Origin: Nemania diffusa
Lineage: Eukaryota; Ascomycota; Sordariomycetes; Xylariales; Xylariaceae
Length of the DNA stretch: 64,000 nucleotides
Assembly (NCBI GenBank): GCA_038501195.1
Contig: JBBPUQ010000011.1
Span: 1,984,001-2,048,000 of the forward strand
Direction of reading: 5' to 3'
Shown: positions 11,148 through 21,861 of the stretch, one piece after another
Position numbering within the stretch: position 1 is the stretch's first letter
Layout: each line of letters starts with the position of its first letter
Program-made: the position numbers and the translations under genes
Notes under the pieces: model-generated
Database searches by the model: none
Seen by the model: only the letters and a program-made list of their open reading frames with translations
What the model was told of the DNA's origin: nothing

Positions 11148-13260
11148 ATGTACGGGATCCCAGACAATCTCAATCGGCAGCGATACCGCGACGCTATCAC
11201 GGAATTCTGCGACACATTGTCTGGAATGGTGCCGCTGCCCCAACTGTTAACACCAATCCCTCCCAAATCACGACAGGATTCCACACGGACACTCGCTGGA
11301 ATTGAACAGGTCGCATTCGACGACAACAACAAAGAGATGAGACCGGCCGCTAATACCATCCGCTCGTCCGCTTCGACACCTTCGTTGCGGTCCCGCGATG
11401 GCACACTCCCACCGCACATGATGAGGATGGACGCAGGCGGCAACGTGAGGGTTGTGGTGAGAGTGAGGGCGTTTCTGCCTAGAGGTACGTCCCGCTAGTA
11501 TTGAGTCGAGGCAGGTGCCGGGGCTATTTTCAACGATGCCATGACTTCAAGTTGTTCGCGATGACTAACTCAGATTACGAACATTAGAGATCGAACGTGG
11601 TGCAGAATGCCTGATCAGCATGGACCCAATCACCCAGATGACCACTCTACACGTCCCGGGTGACAACGATCCGGCGAACGGCAGGGCGAAGAGTCGTAAA
11701 GTCATCGAGGAGAAAGACTTCACGTTCGACAACTCGTTCTGGAGCCATAATATGAAGGATAGACACTATGCACACCAGGAGGACGTCTACAATAGTCTGG
11801 GCGAAGACTTTCTCGACCACAACTTCGAGGGCTACCACACGTGCATATTTGCCTACGGACAGACAGGTTCTGGCAAGTCATACACCATGATGGGCACGCA
11901 GGAACAGCCTGGTCTTATTCCTCGGACCTGTGAAGACCTTTTCCAGCGCATCGAATCTGCTCAGAACGAGACGCCCAATATCTCCTACCACGTGCGGGTG
12001 TCCTATTTCGAAGTATATAATGAGCATGTCCGCGATCTACTTGTTCCTGTCGTGCCGAACCAACCACCATACTACTTGAAGATCCGCGAATCACCGGTGG
12101 AAGGGCCATATGTCAAAGATCTGACCGAGGTACCTGTCAGGAATTTTAGGGAGATTCTAAGGTACATGAAGGCAGGAGACGCGAGCCGCACGACAGCCAG
12201 CACCAAGATGAACGATACCAGTAGCCGAAGCCACGCAGTGTTTACCATTATGCTTAAGCAAATTCATCATGACATGGAGACGGACGAGACAACGGAGCGC
12301 AGCTCACGTATACGACTAGTCGATCTTGCAGGTAGTGAGCGGGCTAAGTCAACTGAGGCCACGGGAGCTCGATTACGCGAGGGCAGCAACATCAACAAAT
12401 CACTGACGACCCTTGGACGGGTGATTGCAGCCCTAGCGGACCCCAAGGCCGGCCGACCGGGGAAACGGAACAGGGACGTTGTGCCTTATCGGGACTCCAT
12501 TTTAACATGGCTTCTCAAGGATTCCCTTGGTGGAAATAGCAAGACAGCAATGATCGCGTGCATCGCGCCATCTGATTACGAGGAGACATTATCCACGCTG
12601 CGCTATGCAGACCAGGCGAAGAGGATCCGCACACGTGCAGTAGTCAACCAGGATCACATCAGTACTGCCGAAAGAGATGCACAAATTGCTGCCATGTCCG
12701 AAGAGATTCGCTTGCTGCAGCTTTCTGTGTCGGACTCGCGACAGCGGGAGAAGAACGCCCGGGAGAGCGAGGAACGCCTGGAAGAATACCAGAACCGAGT
12801 CATTGCTATGCAACGGATGATGGAGGAGCGTAGTCTCGTAGCCGAAGGCAAAATACGTAGTCTACAGACCGAAAACGAGGCACTACGTCTGCATCTCAAG
12901 CTCGCGCTCGACAGTCTGAAGAATCCGATACCCGAGGTTGTCGTGCAGCCTCGATCTATTGAACCCGAACCTCTCGATGACCCGGAAGCTAACAAGGAAA
13001 ATATGGTAGACGGCGCAGAGAAGGACGTTGCAGGGAGGAGCAAGCGGGAGAGCCTTATCGATGAAGCATACTACGATAACGACGGCGAGGATGATGGATA
13101 TGAGTCTGAGATATACGAGGAGAAGGCTAACGACATGCAAGATTACATGCAGGAGCTGCTCAAAGACTTGTCCTTATTCAGACGCAAGATCGGTGACGAC
13201 AAGGGGAGATTCCTAGACGAGAGTCAGCGACCACTGTTTGGAATCGGAGCCAACGCTTAA
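11148..13260 (+). CDS. Kinesin-3 family motor lacking the FHA/PH tail
   Basis: Microtubule plus-end-directed ATPase. Exon 1 is 11148-11484 and exon 2 is 11588-13260. The 103 bp intron (GTACGT...TTAG) rebuilds the conserved RAFLPREIERGAECLI segment; total up to 669 residues. Motor motifs: P-loop GQTGSGKS (about 203), switch I NDTSSRSH (321), switch II DLAGSE (358), and VPYRDSILTWLLKDSLGG. A short coiled coil (about 480-560) and an acidic tail follow. There is none of the FHA, DUF3694 or PH domains of the long UNC-104/KIF1 kinesins. The N terminus is uncertain: the frame opens right after a stop at 11147, but the motor begins near the ATGs at 11418-11429, and starting there would give about 579 residues. 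The sequence style resembles the short fungal kinesin-3 (Neurospora Kin3 type) linked to mitochondrial distribution; that is from memory. Confidence 0.9.
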
Positions 13261-13554
13261 TATTCCCCTCCCCCTGCCAAAGTCGATGGCAAGGTGAGAC
13301 GAGAGAAAATATTGTGTAGCCTTTTTAGGTGTGTTTAGCAAGCATTGGTGTCTGGAGTAGTAGTTTGCGTCACTTGACACTTGAATGGATGGATAGGGTA
13401 TGATTTAGCTTACATGGTTTGAGCCCCGTCACTCAAGATCAAAGGACCGCTTTAGTGATATCAAACAACCCAGTTAGAATGAGAATACGCTTACTTTTAG
13501 GCACTATATGTATTCTCTATGTTCCGGCTAGTCTAATATGATGAGCGTAAATGA

Positions 13555-14904
13555 TTACCTCTTTGACAAATTCACATTTCGAACGAATGAGCAAAGCGGA
13601 TATAATGGCCCGCTGAAGTCCATATCATACCTGCACTCATTAATTTATGAGATGCTGTAGGCTCAAACATGAGGTCGGTCAAATTGGGGTAAGCAGGGAT
13701 CAAGGGCGGGGGAGGGGTTGATGAACTCCTAGATGAGCACTTACCAATAATTGACGGCCACACAAATTCCATCCTCAGAGCATGATTGCGATACTTTGTG
13801 GTACCTTTGCACTACTTAGTCAATAATGAATCTAAAAGGGCAGGAAGAGGGCCCAAGACACCGCAAACAGGCAGCCTCCATTCTATGTATATGAAAGGTG
13901 GAATCCTTACCACATCGCTGGAAGGTAGAGCATATCCCCAGGCTCGAGCGACACGCGCATCGGCTTAGCGAGATGTGAGTACGGCGTTGCCTGCACCTCG
14001 GGCGTATCTGGATCCCAGGTAGCAAAAGGAACCTTTGGTGCTCCGTTCTTGTTTCCGTCTATTAATCCGTCCATACGTAGTAGAAGACGCCTTTCCTTTT
14101 CTTCTTTTTGCTGACCTTCAATCTGATCACCGCGAGTATACGTGGCTGGTTTGAGGTCTTGCTCGTTCACACAAGGCTGGAAGAGCGGGGGTAGGAGAAC
14201 AAAGTGCTTACGCCCCGCGATCTGGACATAGACATTCTCGTAGTTGTCACGGTGCAGCGCCGTCACTGAGCGCGAATTGCCAATCCACATGTTGATGGCA
14301 TCGGGGTCTCGCTCCAGTGCAATGCGTGCGAATGCAATGCTCTTTTCAACTTGCGAAAAGAGCGTTATGTATTCGTGGCGCAGATTGTCATTTTCTATTC
14401 CTCGTCAGTGCCGGCTTTAAGGTGCCTTCGGTTACAAGCAGGACTACTGTCGAGGGGCGTAGCGGAACGGTACTTACGGGTTTGCGCATACCACACCTCA
14501 TCCCCATTTCCTGCTTCCACGCCACTATCGAGTGAACTCGTCTTTTCCTGCCGCACAACGTACGCTAGAAACTCGCTGAACTCTTGCTCTTCCTCGTGCG
14601 GTTTCGCGAATACGGTACGTCCCTCACCATCCGGCGTGGGGGCATCTGCATTTCCGAATGGCGTCACGGCCACATTGACGGTATGGCCAGCCAGCGTCGA
14701 CCGTAGGTAGGCAGCATCCCACGTTCGCGTAGCGGTCCAGTACAACGCACCGCACCGCACCACGAAAGGTGTATTGCGCGCCACATACCGCATAAACTGC
14801 AGGGGGCTTGGCTCCGAGTCCAGCTCCTCGATGTGCGACGAGTTGAGCTCGTTGTAGCTGGTGAGGAGCTCCACGATGGAGTCCTCGGGCTCGTGGGCGT
14901 CCAT
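13555..14904 (-). CDS. JmjC (cupin-8) protein, JMJD7-like lysyl hydroxylase
   Basis: Fe(II)/2-oxoglutarate dioxygenase of the JMJD7 type; human JMJD7 hydroxylates a lysine of the DRG GTPases. Four exons: 14904-14478, 14394-13911, 13804-13745 and 13630-13555, with introns of 83, 106 and 114 bp. All junctions keep the frame and give 348 residues. The iron triad is visible: H190 and D192 (TALHRDNYENVYVQ) and H306 (WYHKV), which lies in the 60 bp third exon. K205-F207 in GRKHF fits 2-oxoglutarate binding. The end WYDMDFSGPLYP, then a short basic tail, matches the family C terminus. Only 294 bp separate its stop from the convergent kinesin stop. The family is secure; the substrate is by orthology only. 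Confidence 0.9.
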
Positions 14905-16307
14905 CTCGTAGAGCGTATCCTTTAGTAGTATGCCGGGCTATCGAGAGATCAAGTACCAGTAGCTATGCTCCCCCACTGTACCGTTCTAGCGATTGGGACC
15001 GGGCCCGACTCGTAGCGAGTCAGTTTGCCCAGAGTTCCTCTGTATGTACTGAGTAGACCATCCATTCACTAGTGAGGGGTTCGAGGGTTCGAGGGTTGGC
15101 CGACCCCCGACGCATCTGCCCACCCACCGTCTGAAGGTGAAATGCTCCCAGCCCACGAAACGAGCAAACAGCAACAACAATCTCGGATGGCCATATTACA
15201 AGATTGCACCTGTGCCCATGTTCATGGTGCCTGCCGCAATCAAGATGATCGTCGGTCAGGGCAATTATTCCCCGAAGTTACGGATTGAGAAAGGTCAATC
15301 GGGCGGCGGGCTATAACCCTGTCATGCACCACGCCAGAATGGAAGTAACACAGCCAATGGAAAGCAGCGCGCTGGGTCATGATGCTTTAAAGTGAGCTGA
15401 TCCGACCATGATACCGACACTGTCGACGGAGCTGACCCTACAAAGCGAGGCGGCTAGAAGTTCTTAGTGGTCTGATTAGACACCGGAACGGCCTCTTGTT
15501 GATGGAACTGTCATCAGGGGGTGGCGGACAGGAACACATATATTTGCTCGCCGTCTCCCACGGGTGGCCATTTCTACTACATACCTGCCACCGCGCGCGC
15601 CCTCGCCTCATGCTTGCTATCCTCCGTCAATCAACCCGTCAGTCCGCTGGCCAGACCACCGCTACTTTCTCACCTACCAAGGACCTGCCCCAGGCGCCCT
15701 CGTGATTGGATGCCGCACACACAGGTTCAGGTTCTATCGTTGCGTCCTAGCACACCGGAACATGCCAGCCGGCGGGAGCTGCATAGGCGTTTTGAATAGG
15801 CGCCAAGTTACAGTAGTTGCCCAGCACACGATCTAAGAGAGCGCTGCAGAGAGACACAGCATCAATGCAACAGTTCGAGGACCCGGGGCAAACAGGGCTC
15901 ATCACACATGGACGGAGAATTCAATAGTTGGTTGCACTCCGGCAGGCAACCCTTGCCACCGTGTGCGTGAGAGGGAACGGGCGCTTGTTCAGAAAATGAA
16001 TGAATGCAGAAGCGCGCACAGCAACCGTTATTAGCTGGCGCTGCATATTTGGCATACATAACCTACCTGGTCATGGCGGCGGCGGGCGCCCACAGCAGAG
16101 ACATCCAATATACAGAGTACTATACACTACGCATACCTATGATGCCGCCCATACTTGTGTGGTAAGTAAGGAGGGTTCAGAGAGAGGGTGTAGGCAAAAA
16201 GTACTCTGTACTGGGGTCTGTCTGGCCTGCTGATCTCATCGTTGCTGACCCTGCCTGTTCCCGTTGCTTCTCTGCTTCCTTTTTGTCACCGCCAGCAGCT
16301 GGTGGAC

Positions 16308-16356
16308 GAGAGAGAGAGAGAGAAAGACAGACAGACAGACAGAGAGGGACAGAGAG
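16308..16356. repeat. (GA)n/(GACA)n microsatellite
   Basis: A run of GA dinucleotides passes into GACA tetranucleotides and back to GA-rich sequence. Directly visible simple repeat in non-coding DNA. Confidence 0.9.
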
Positions 16357-17624
16357 ATCTGGACCCGGCAATAAATGGCAAATGGGTGCAAGACTGCTCT
16401 TTTGGGCAGGTCCTGCCCTTGCCCAATGAATCGACGACCCACCTCAATGGAAGGATACTTGCCTACCTCCTAGAGCCCTCGACCAATCACTGCCGTGTCC
16501 TATGTCCATCCTCTTAGAATCGGTGCCCAGATGCATCGCGCGGGATAAGAGCTCGAGGCAGGTGGGTGGGTATACTTCAAGTAGTTACTAATGTCAACCG
16601 TCCCAAGAGGTACCGGGAGGTGCCAGCAAGGTTGTTCTTCTGTGAGATCGCTATGGCCGGACTTGTACATATGTGTAGAGGAGAGCCCCGCAGCAGAATG
16701 GACGGAACACCCGGCAGGAAGGGGCCGACCAAGACAAAACCAGAGATTCCGCCAGGCATCACCCACCCCCCACCGCCGCTAACATCGATCGCTACCAGAC
16801 ACAGCTAGATAGCCCAGGCCCACCCCAATTCCATTTACCTACAGCACAGGTTGCCACCTATCTATCGTCTACCTACCACCTGGGCAGACGTACATGCACT
16901 AACCTGCCTACATACATCCTCGGTAGTGTGCAACACAGTTCTGCCCCGGCTCTAGATAATCCATCCTAATCCTACCTCAGTCCCAATCCCACTCAATCGG
17001 GGTCCTGGCAAGAGGTCGGTAGGGTATGGCAAAGAGCGCCCCGCGGCGCGCCGCTCTCTGTACTTTCTGTACTTTACCTCGCTCGCTCGCTTCCGGGTCT
17101 CGCATCGTACAGTACCTACTCACTTAATTAACTACCTACATCCATCAGCCCCTCAATCAGCTGAAAAGAAGAAAAAGCACTTAAAATTTACCCATTACCG
17201 ATTGCCAATATCCCCAATTCCCCCCAATTTCTTTTTCGCTTAATTGGGCTAATCTTTTTTGTTTTGCCCGGGCCAATTTCTGCGTACCAGTTCCAAGGTA
17301 CCTAGATCTAGGTAGATACGGCTCGACTCGAATCAGCCCCGGGACTGGGAATCGCATCTGTAGCGCCCGCAAACAGCGAGCGTCCTTATCTGGCCTGCCT
17401 CTACATACTTACGGGGTACATTTCTACATACTGACTGACCTTGTCGCGCCAACACCCGCCCGCCCGCCGCCTGCGATCGAGTAACGTTGGCGTTGCTCTA
17501 GACCCGACCTTTGGAACTATTATTCAGCCCGAACCTCAATTGAGATGCCAAATTGTGTCATGGTGCTCTAGTGTGCCGCGCACCAAATGTGCCACGCCCA
17601 CACGAAGCGCTCTGATGGTCTTGC

Positions 17625-17780
17625 CTCGACTACCTACCTACCTACTACCTACCTCTAGTACTAACCTACCTAATACAATACCTACTACCTACTACCTACT
17701 ACCTGCCTCTACCTAATACCTACATACGCCTAGGTCCTTCCTACCTATCAACCTACTGTACCTACCTACCTATCCTGTTT
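17625..17780. repeat. CCTA-rich tandem repeat region
   Basis: Dense, imperfect tandem copies of CCTA/CTAC, such as ACCTACCTACCTACTACC, over about 150 bp upstream of SCAP. Further copies lie near 17900-17935 and 18045-18095. Non-coding. Confidence 0.9.
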
Positions 17781-18341
17781 CTATCTAGGCCTGGGGTTCC
17801 CCTGCACCCACGTAACAAGCTTTTGCAAACCTAAAGCATACCTATGCCAATCAATCAATCAATCCATCAATGCCTTGGTGAACGACCGAACTCCTATCTA
17901 CAGAGTACCTACCTAGTCTAGGTACCTAGCGCACTAACTAACTGTCTTCATTGTCCTGGTAAACTTCGGTGTTCCTCCACCATCCAACCTTTTACCTCTA
18001 CTGCCGCTCGGCTTCCACCAAACCGACCTACCAGCCTGCATCGCTCCCTTACCTAACTAAGTACTTAGCTGGAAGATTACCTACCTACCTACCCTCTCTG
18101 CGATGCCCACTTGAATGGCTCACCGGTACTCTTCACCGTATTCCGCCCGGACCTATCCTTCGATCTCGCTCCGCCTCGTCTCTTGCGCCGCAACGACTTG
18201 ACCTCCCACCCACATCCCGAAACCACACTATGCGCGATTCGAGTTTCCTTACGAAGGCTGTCTGCCTCTGTATTCATTCCACCCCCAGCCAGCTCTTGAT
18301 CGGACGCCCTGCCCGGTTTGCCTACTGTATACGTTGAAAGG

Positions 18342-21300
18342 ATGATTTGGTATATCCTGTATCCGTTCCGAGGGTATGTTTGCCACCGTCGTCTCCATAG
18401 TCCCGGTCCCTCCTCATTGACTTTTGTGTGATTGAAGAACCACCGAAGCTCCCGTATTGGTCCCGAATCACCCTCTGCGCAGTGCTTTTACGCGATACGG
18501 TAGATATGCCGCCAGTCATGTTCTGAGCACCTTATTGATATCCGTTGCCGTCGCCGCCATTCTCATATATCCTTTTCCGTTCCTATATACCACCGACTTC
18601 ACCGATGGCGCATCCAGTCTCCCTCATCATGTCTGGACGGATGCTCATCTCCTCGATGAGAAAGCCACTTGTGAGCCCGATGTCATCATGCGATCTATAT
18701 GGGTCCATGGCAGCTACTTCCAGGCTCTCGATAAAGACATCTTGCTGGGAGCTCTCGAGTTACAGGATGAGCTTCTCGGCCCAACCCTCAATTTCAGCCC
18801 ACGCCAGGGACCAGGCAACCTTGAATTACCTACTGAAGCAACCAAGTTTCTCACGCTTAAGCAGCGCGATTCCTTGCATGTTGTGAACGGCCTAACCAAC
18901 GAATCCTGGTTTTTCCATTCACCTTTGCAATACTGGTCTTGCTCCTCCGACTTTATCCAGCGAGACCATGACATTCTTGCAACGGTAAACCAGGGAAAGA
19001 ATCAGCCGACATCAGTCAATGTCACGTTAAGGCATTCCATCGTCTTTAGTGGCAAACGCTTCGAAGACCGCCAGTTAGTCGCCGCAGATGCCTTGGTCAT
19101 CACTCTTGTCCACCGTCGAGACTCTCCTGTCGGCTTTCTCTGGCAAGAAAGAGTACAAAATCTTGCCAACAGCATGACGCACAAATGGAGAGTCATAACA
19201 CCGCAGGATGGGAGGCCAAGCCAACTATACGAATTTCAATTTCGCCTCATGTCTAAAATAGATGCCATTCTTTTAGGCTCCGCTTACTCACTCGTTCTTA
19301 TATACTTCCTATTTAGCTTGTCTAAATTGCGAGCCGTTAAATCCAAGGTCGGATTAATGGTCACCGTCGTGGCACAGATAGCTCTCGCTATTATATCAAG
19401 TTTCACTATTTGTGCGATATTTAAGATCGATCTCTCGAGAATACCCCGACTTGGCTACCCGGTGGTCATTTTCTCTATGAGTCTAGAGAATATATTTCGG
19501 TTCATCAATGCCGTTATTCTCACCCCGTCCGAAGATAATACGAGCAATAGGATCGGCCACGCTTTTGGTGAAACAGCTCCTATTGCATTAGCCAGCGTCG
19601 CCCAAAATCTCCTAATCCTATATGGCCTGTCGCGAGTAGTCTCCTCCGGAGTGTCAGCATTCTGTACATTTGCCGCCATCGCAATTATCTTCGACTTTTT
19701 CTACCTATCAACGTTCTTCTTAACCGTACTCAGCGTTGATGTGCGGCGAACCGAGCTTAGTGATGCCCTAGCTAAAGCCTCTATCCGTACTCATCGACCT
19801 GCTCATGGTAGTCCCCCTCGTCAGGCATGGCTTGATACTATGCTTCAGGGGAAGATTGCTATGTCGACACGAATTGCAGGCACCGTCGTAATGATCGGCT
19901 TTGTTCTAATTGCTCAATGGCACTTTTTTGAGAACGAAAGCGTGGCTAGGGTACTTCGCAGGCTCATCCGAATTGCGCATAAGCATAATGATCTACAACC
20001 GACTCAATCCTCGCTCCTCGTTGAAGTCCACCAAGGGAGGAGTCCGACTTCATGGCTTCGGTTACAAGATCACGAAACCGCTCGTGAAGTCATTAATATT
20101 ATCAAGCCTGCTGCTTACAGTTACACCGCCAGGGTTTTTGATCCATACATATTCGTGCTCAAGGGATCCGATCGAATGCTGTCGGCACAGGAGCCTCTGT
20201 TTTCGCCCGCTATATATGATTTTGCACGACATCAACTAACTCCATTCTTTGTCACAACACTTGTCGTCACCGCTCTTGTTCGGCTCTTGATGAATTACCT
20301 ACTATGGGACCAACTATCAGAAAACGATGATTCCAACACCTCCCAAGATTCACTCCTCAGTGTCAAGACTTTGCATGGAGGACATCACCTTGATGTTGCT
20401 TTATTAACAGCCTCTTCTGCCGGCTTTCTGGTTTCCGTGGGTCTCGATCGAGTCATCCGAATCTGGAATATCAAAGAGGGCGGCTGCAGTTATGCTTTAG
20501 GCACAGACAAGACTGCCCCTAAAATACCCTTCCCAATTCTAGCCATATGTATCGAGGACGAATTCCATTGGCTTGCTCTATTGACCGTCGACCGTGTGTT
20601 ATTATGGAACCTAGCCGAACTTCGCTGGGGGCCTTGGATCAAGGTAGAGCCTTACCGTCATAAACCTGAGGTTTTCTTCTTTGGAAATGATGATTGTGCA
20701 GCTATCCCGCCTTTAATACTGGTCAGGCGTGATGGGGTCATTACCGAGCTGAGACCAGAATTTGGAGAGTCTAGTAGTTATGTCATACCAGAAGAAAGTG
20801 TCGTAGCCTCCGTTGATGCTCTCGCTGAGAAAGGTACGTACTTGCACTCAATACAGAATCCTAACATTCGCTTTAACTGATGTGTAAATATAGCATTTCC
20901 CCCCAAGATTATGACATCGACTAGAGAAGGACAGATCCACCTCATCACCCAAGAAGGGGACGACTGGGTATCGAGCGCCATCAGTGTTAGCCCACGTCAG
21001 TTTATAAAAGAGCGGGAATTCATCTCGATTCAGGCATTACCAGAGCTGAGCTTCTTCCTGATCATAAGGTCCCAGACAGTAGATCTAGTGGACTCGCAGA
21101 CTCTTCGAGCGATCTATACGTTCAAGGTGGACCCAATCTTGCCGAAAAGTCTAAAAGCTTTCCATTCAAGACCTAGGCGAATGCGGTGTGGTTCTGTTGC
21201 GTTGTGGAGCTTTACCATCGCTTACCTGAATGCCTACACTCGCGATCTTGTGGTGCAGACGTACAGCCCCCAGAACGAAGATGAGTCGCTATGCTTTTGT

Positions 21301-21861
21301 GATCCGAAGTCACCTTCGCGGAAAACATGCTGCCCATGGGGACGTGCCAAAGAGACAAGGCGCATTATCAAGAACCCCGGTATCTGGCTAGCCTTACCAT
21401 CGGGTATCATGGTAGGTGTCAGGAAGAAAACGCCTCAGAAACATTTTATAAATATACCAAGTCACCCGCCACCCTCATCACAATTCAGTGGGCTTAGAAG
21501 CCGCCGCCATACACATCAGCCCGCAAGTCCGCCGCAACAAACCCACGACGACTGGGAGGTCTGGATGTTCTCGCACTTTGGTGGGAAACAAGATACGTGG
21601 GAGACGGCACCACTCTGTATTGATGCTGAGGATGACGGTCACCTTTTTGTGACGAACCTAGGACCTATGGCTATTGTTGGCAGCTCTAGTGTTGTTGTTG
21701 GGCTTAGCAACGTCATCAAGGTCATTACTGTCGGCCAGGAACGCTTCGAAACCGAGGATGTCACGGGGCCCGGCAGCGGCGTGCCGGCTGTGAGCAGTCG
21801 AAGGCGTAAGGGGCCTTCGTCTCTCCGGGCCAGACCACCAGCCCCTTTTAAGTGCTGCTAA
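18342..21861 (+). CDS. SREBP cleavage-activating protein (SCAP)
   Basis: ER membrane sterol sensor that escorts the SREBP transcription factor; in fungi it controls ergosterol synthesis and low-oxygen adaptation. Three exons: 18342-18373, 18438-20833 and 20894-21861, with introns of 64 and 60 bp, giving 1131 residues. The 32 bp first exon encodes MIWYILYPFR, the typical start of fungal SCAPs. The large frame alone has no usable ATG because a TGA lies just upstream, so this micro-exon decides the start. An N-terminal membrane helix is at about residues 38-58, followed by a long luminal loop, a sterol-sensing domain of several membrane helices (about 285-450), another helix pair, and C-terminal WD40 repeats beginning near the SVGLDRVIRIWN segment (about 685). 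The C terminus is Arg/Pro-rich. Family call is strong. Confidence 0.93.

Larger units (their letters stand above)
14905..18341. other. Long divergent intergenic region before SCAP
   Basis: About 3.4 kb between JMJD7 (-) and SCAP (+). It contains GA/GACA and CCTA microsatellites and long pyrimidine-rich stretches. The short open frames (for example 15496-15836, 16000-16233, 16566-16808, 17969-18337) have repeat-driven composition and no protein motifs. The sequence just upstream of SCAP is probably promoter and a long 5' leader. Confidence 0.5.

Noticed and set aside
15060..15100. tRNA-like GGTTCGAGGGTTCGAGG sequence
   Set aside because: The T-arm-like words are a tandem repeat; no acceptor, D or anticodon arm can be folded around them.
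15496..15836. Overlapping small frames suggesting a gene upstream of SCAP
   Set aside because: Several frames overlap in all phases, composition is repeat-driven, and no motif or spliced continuation was found.
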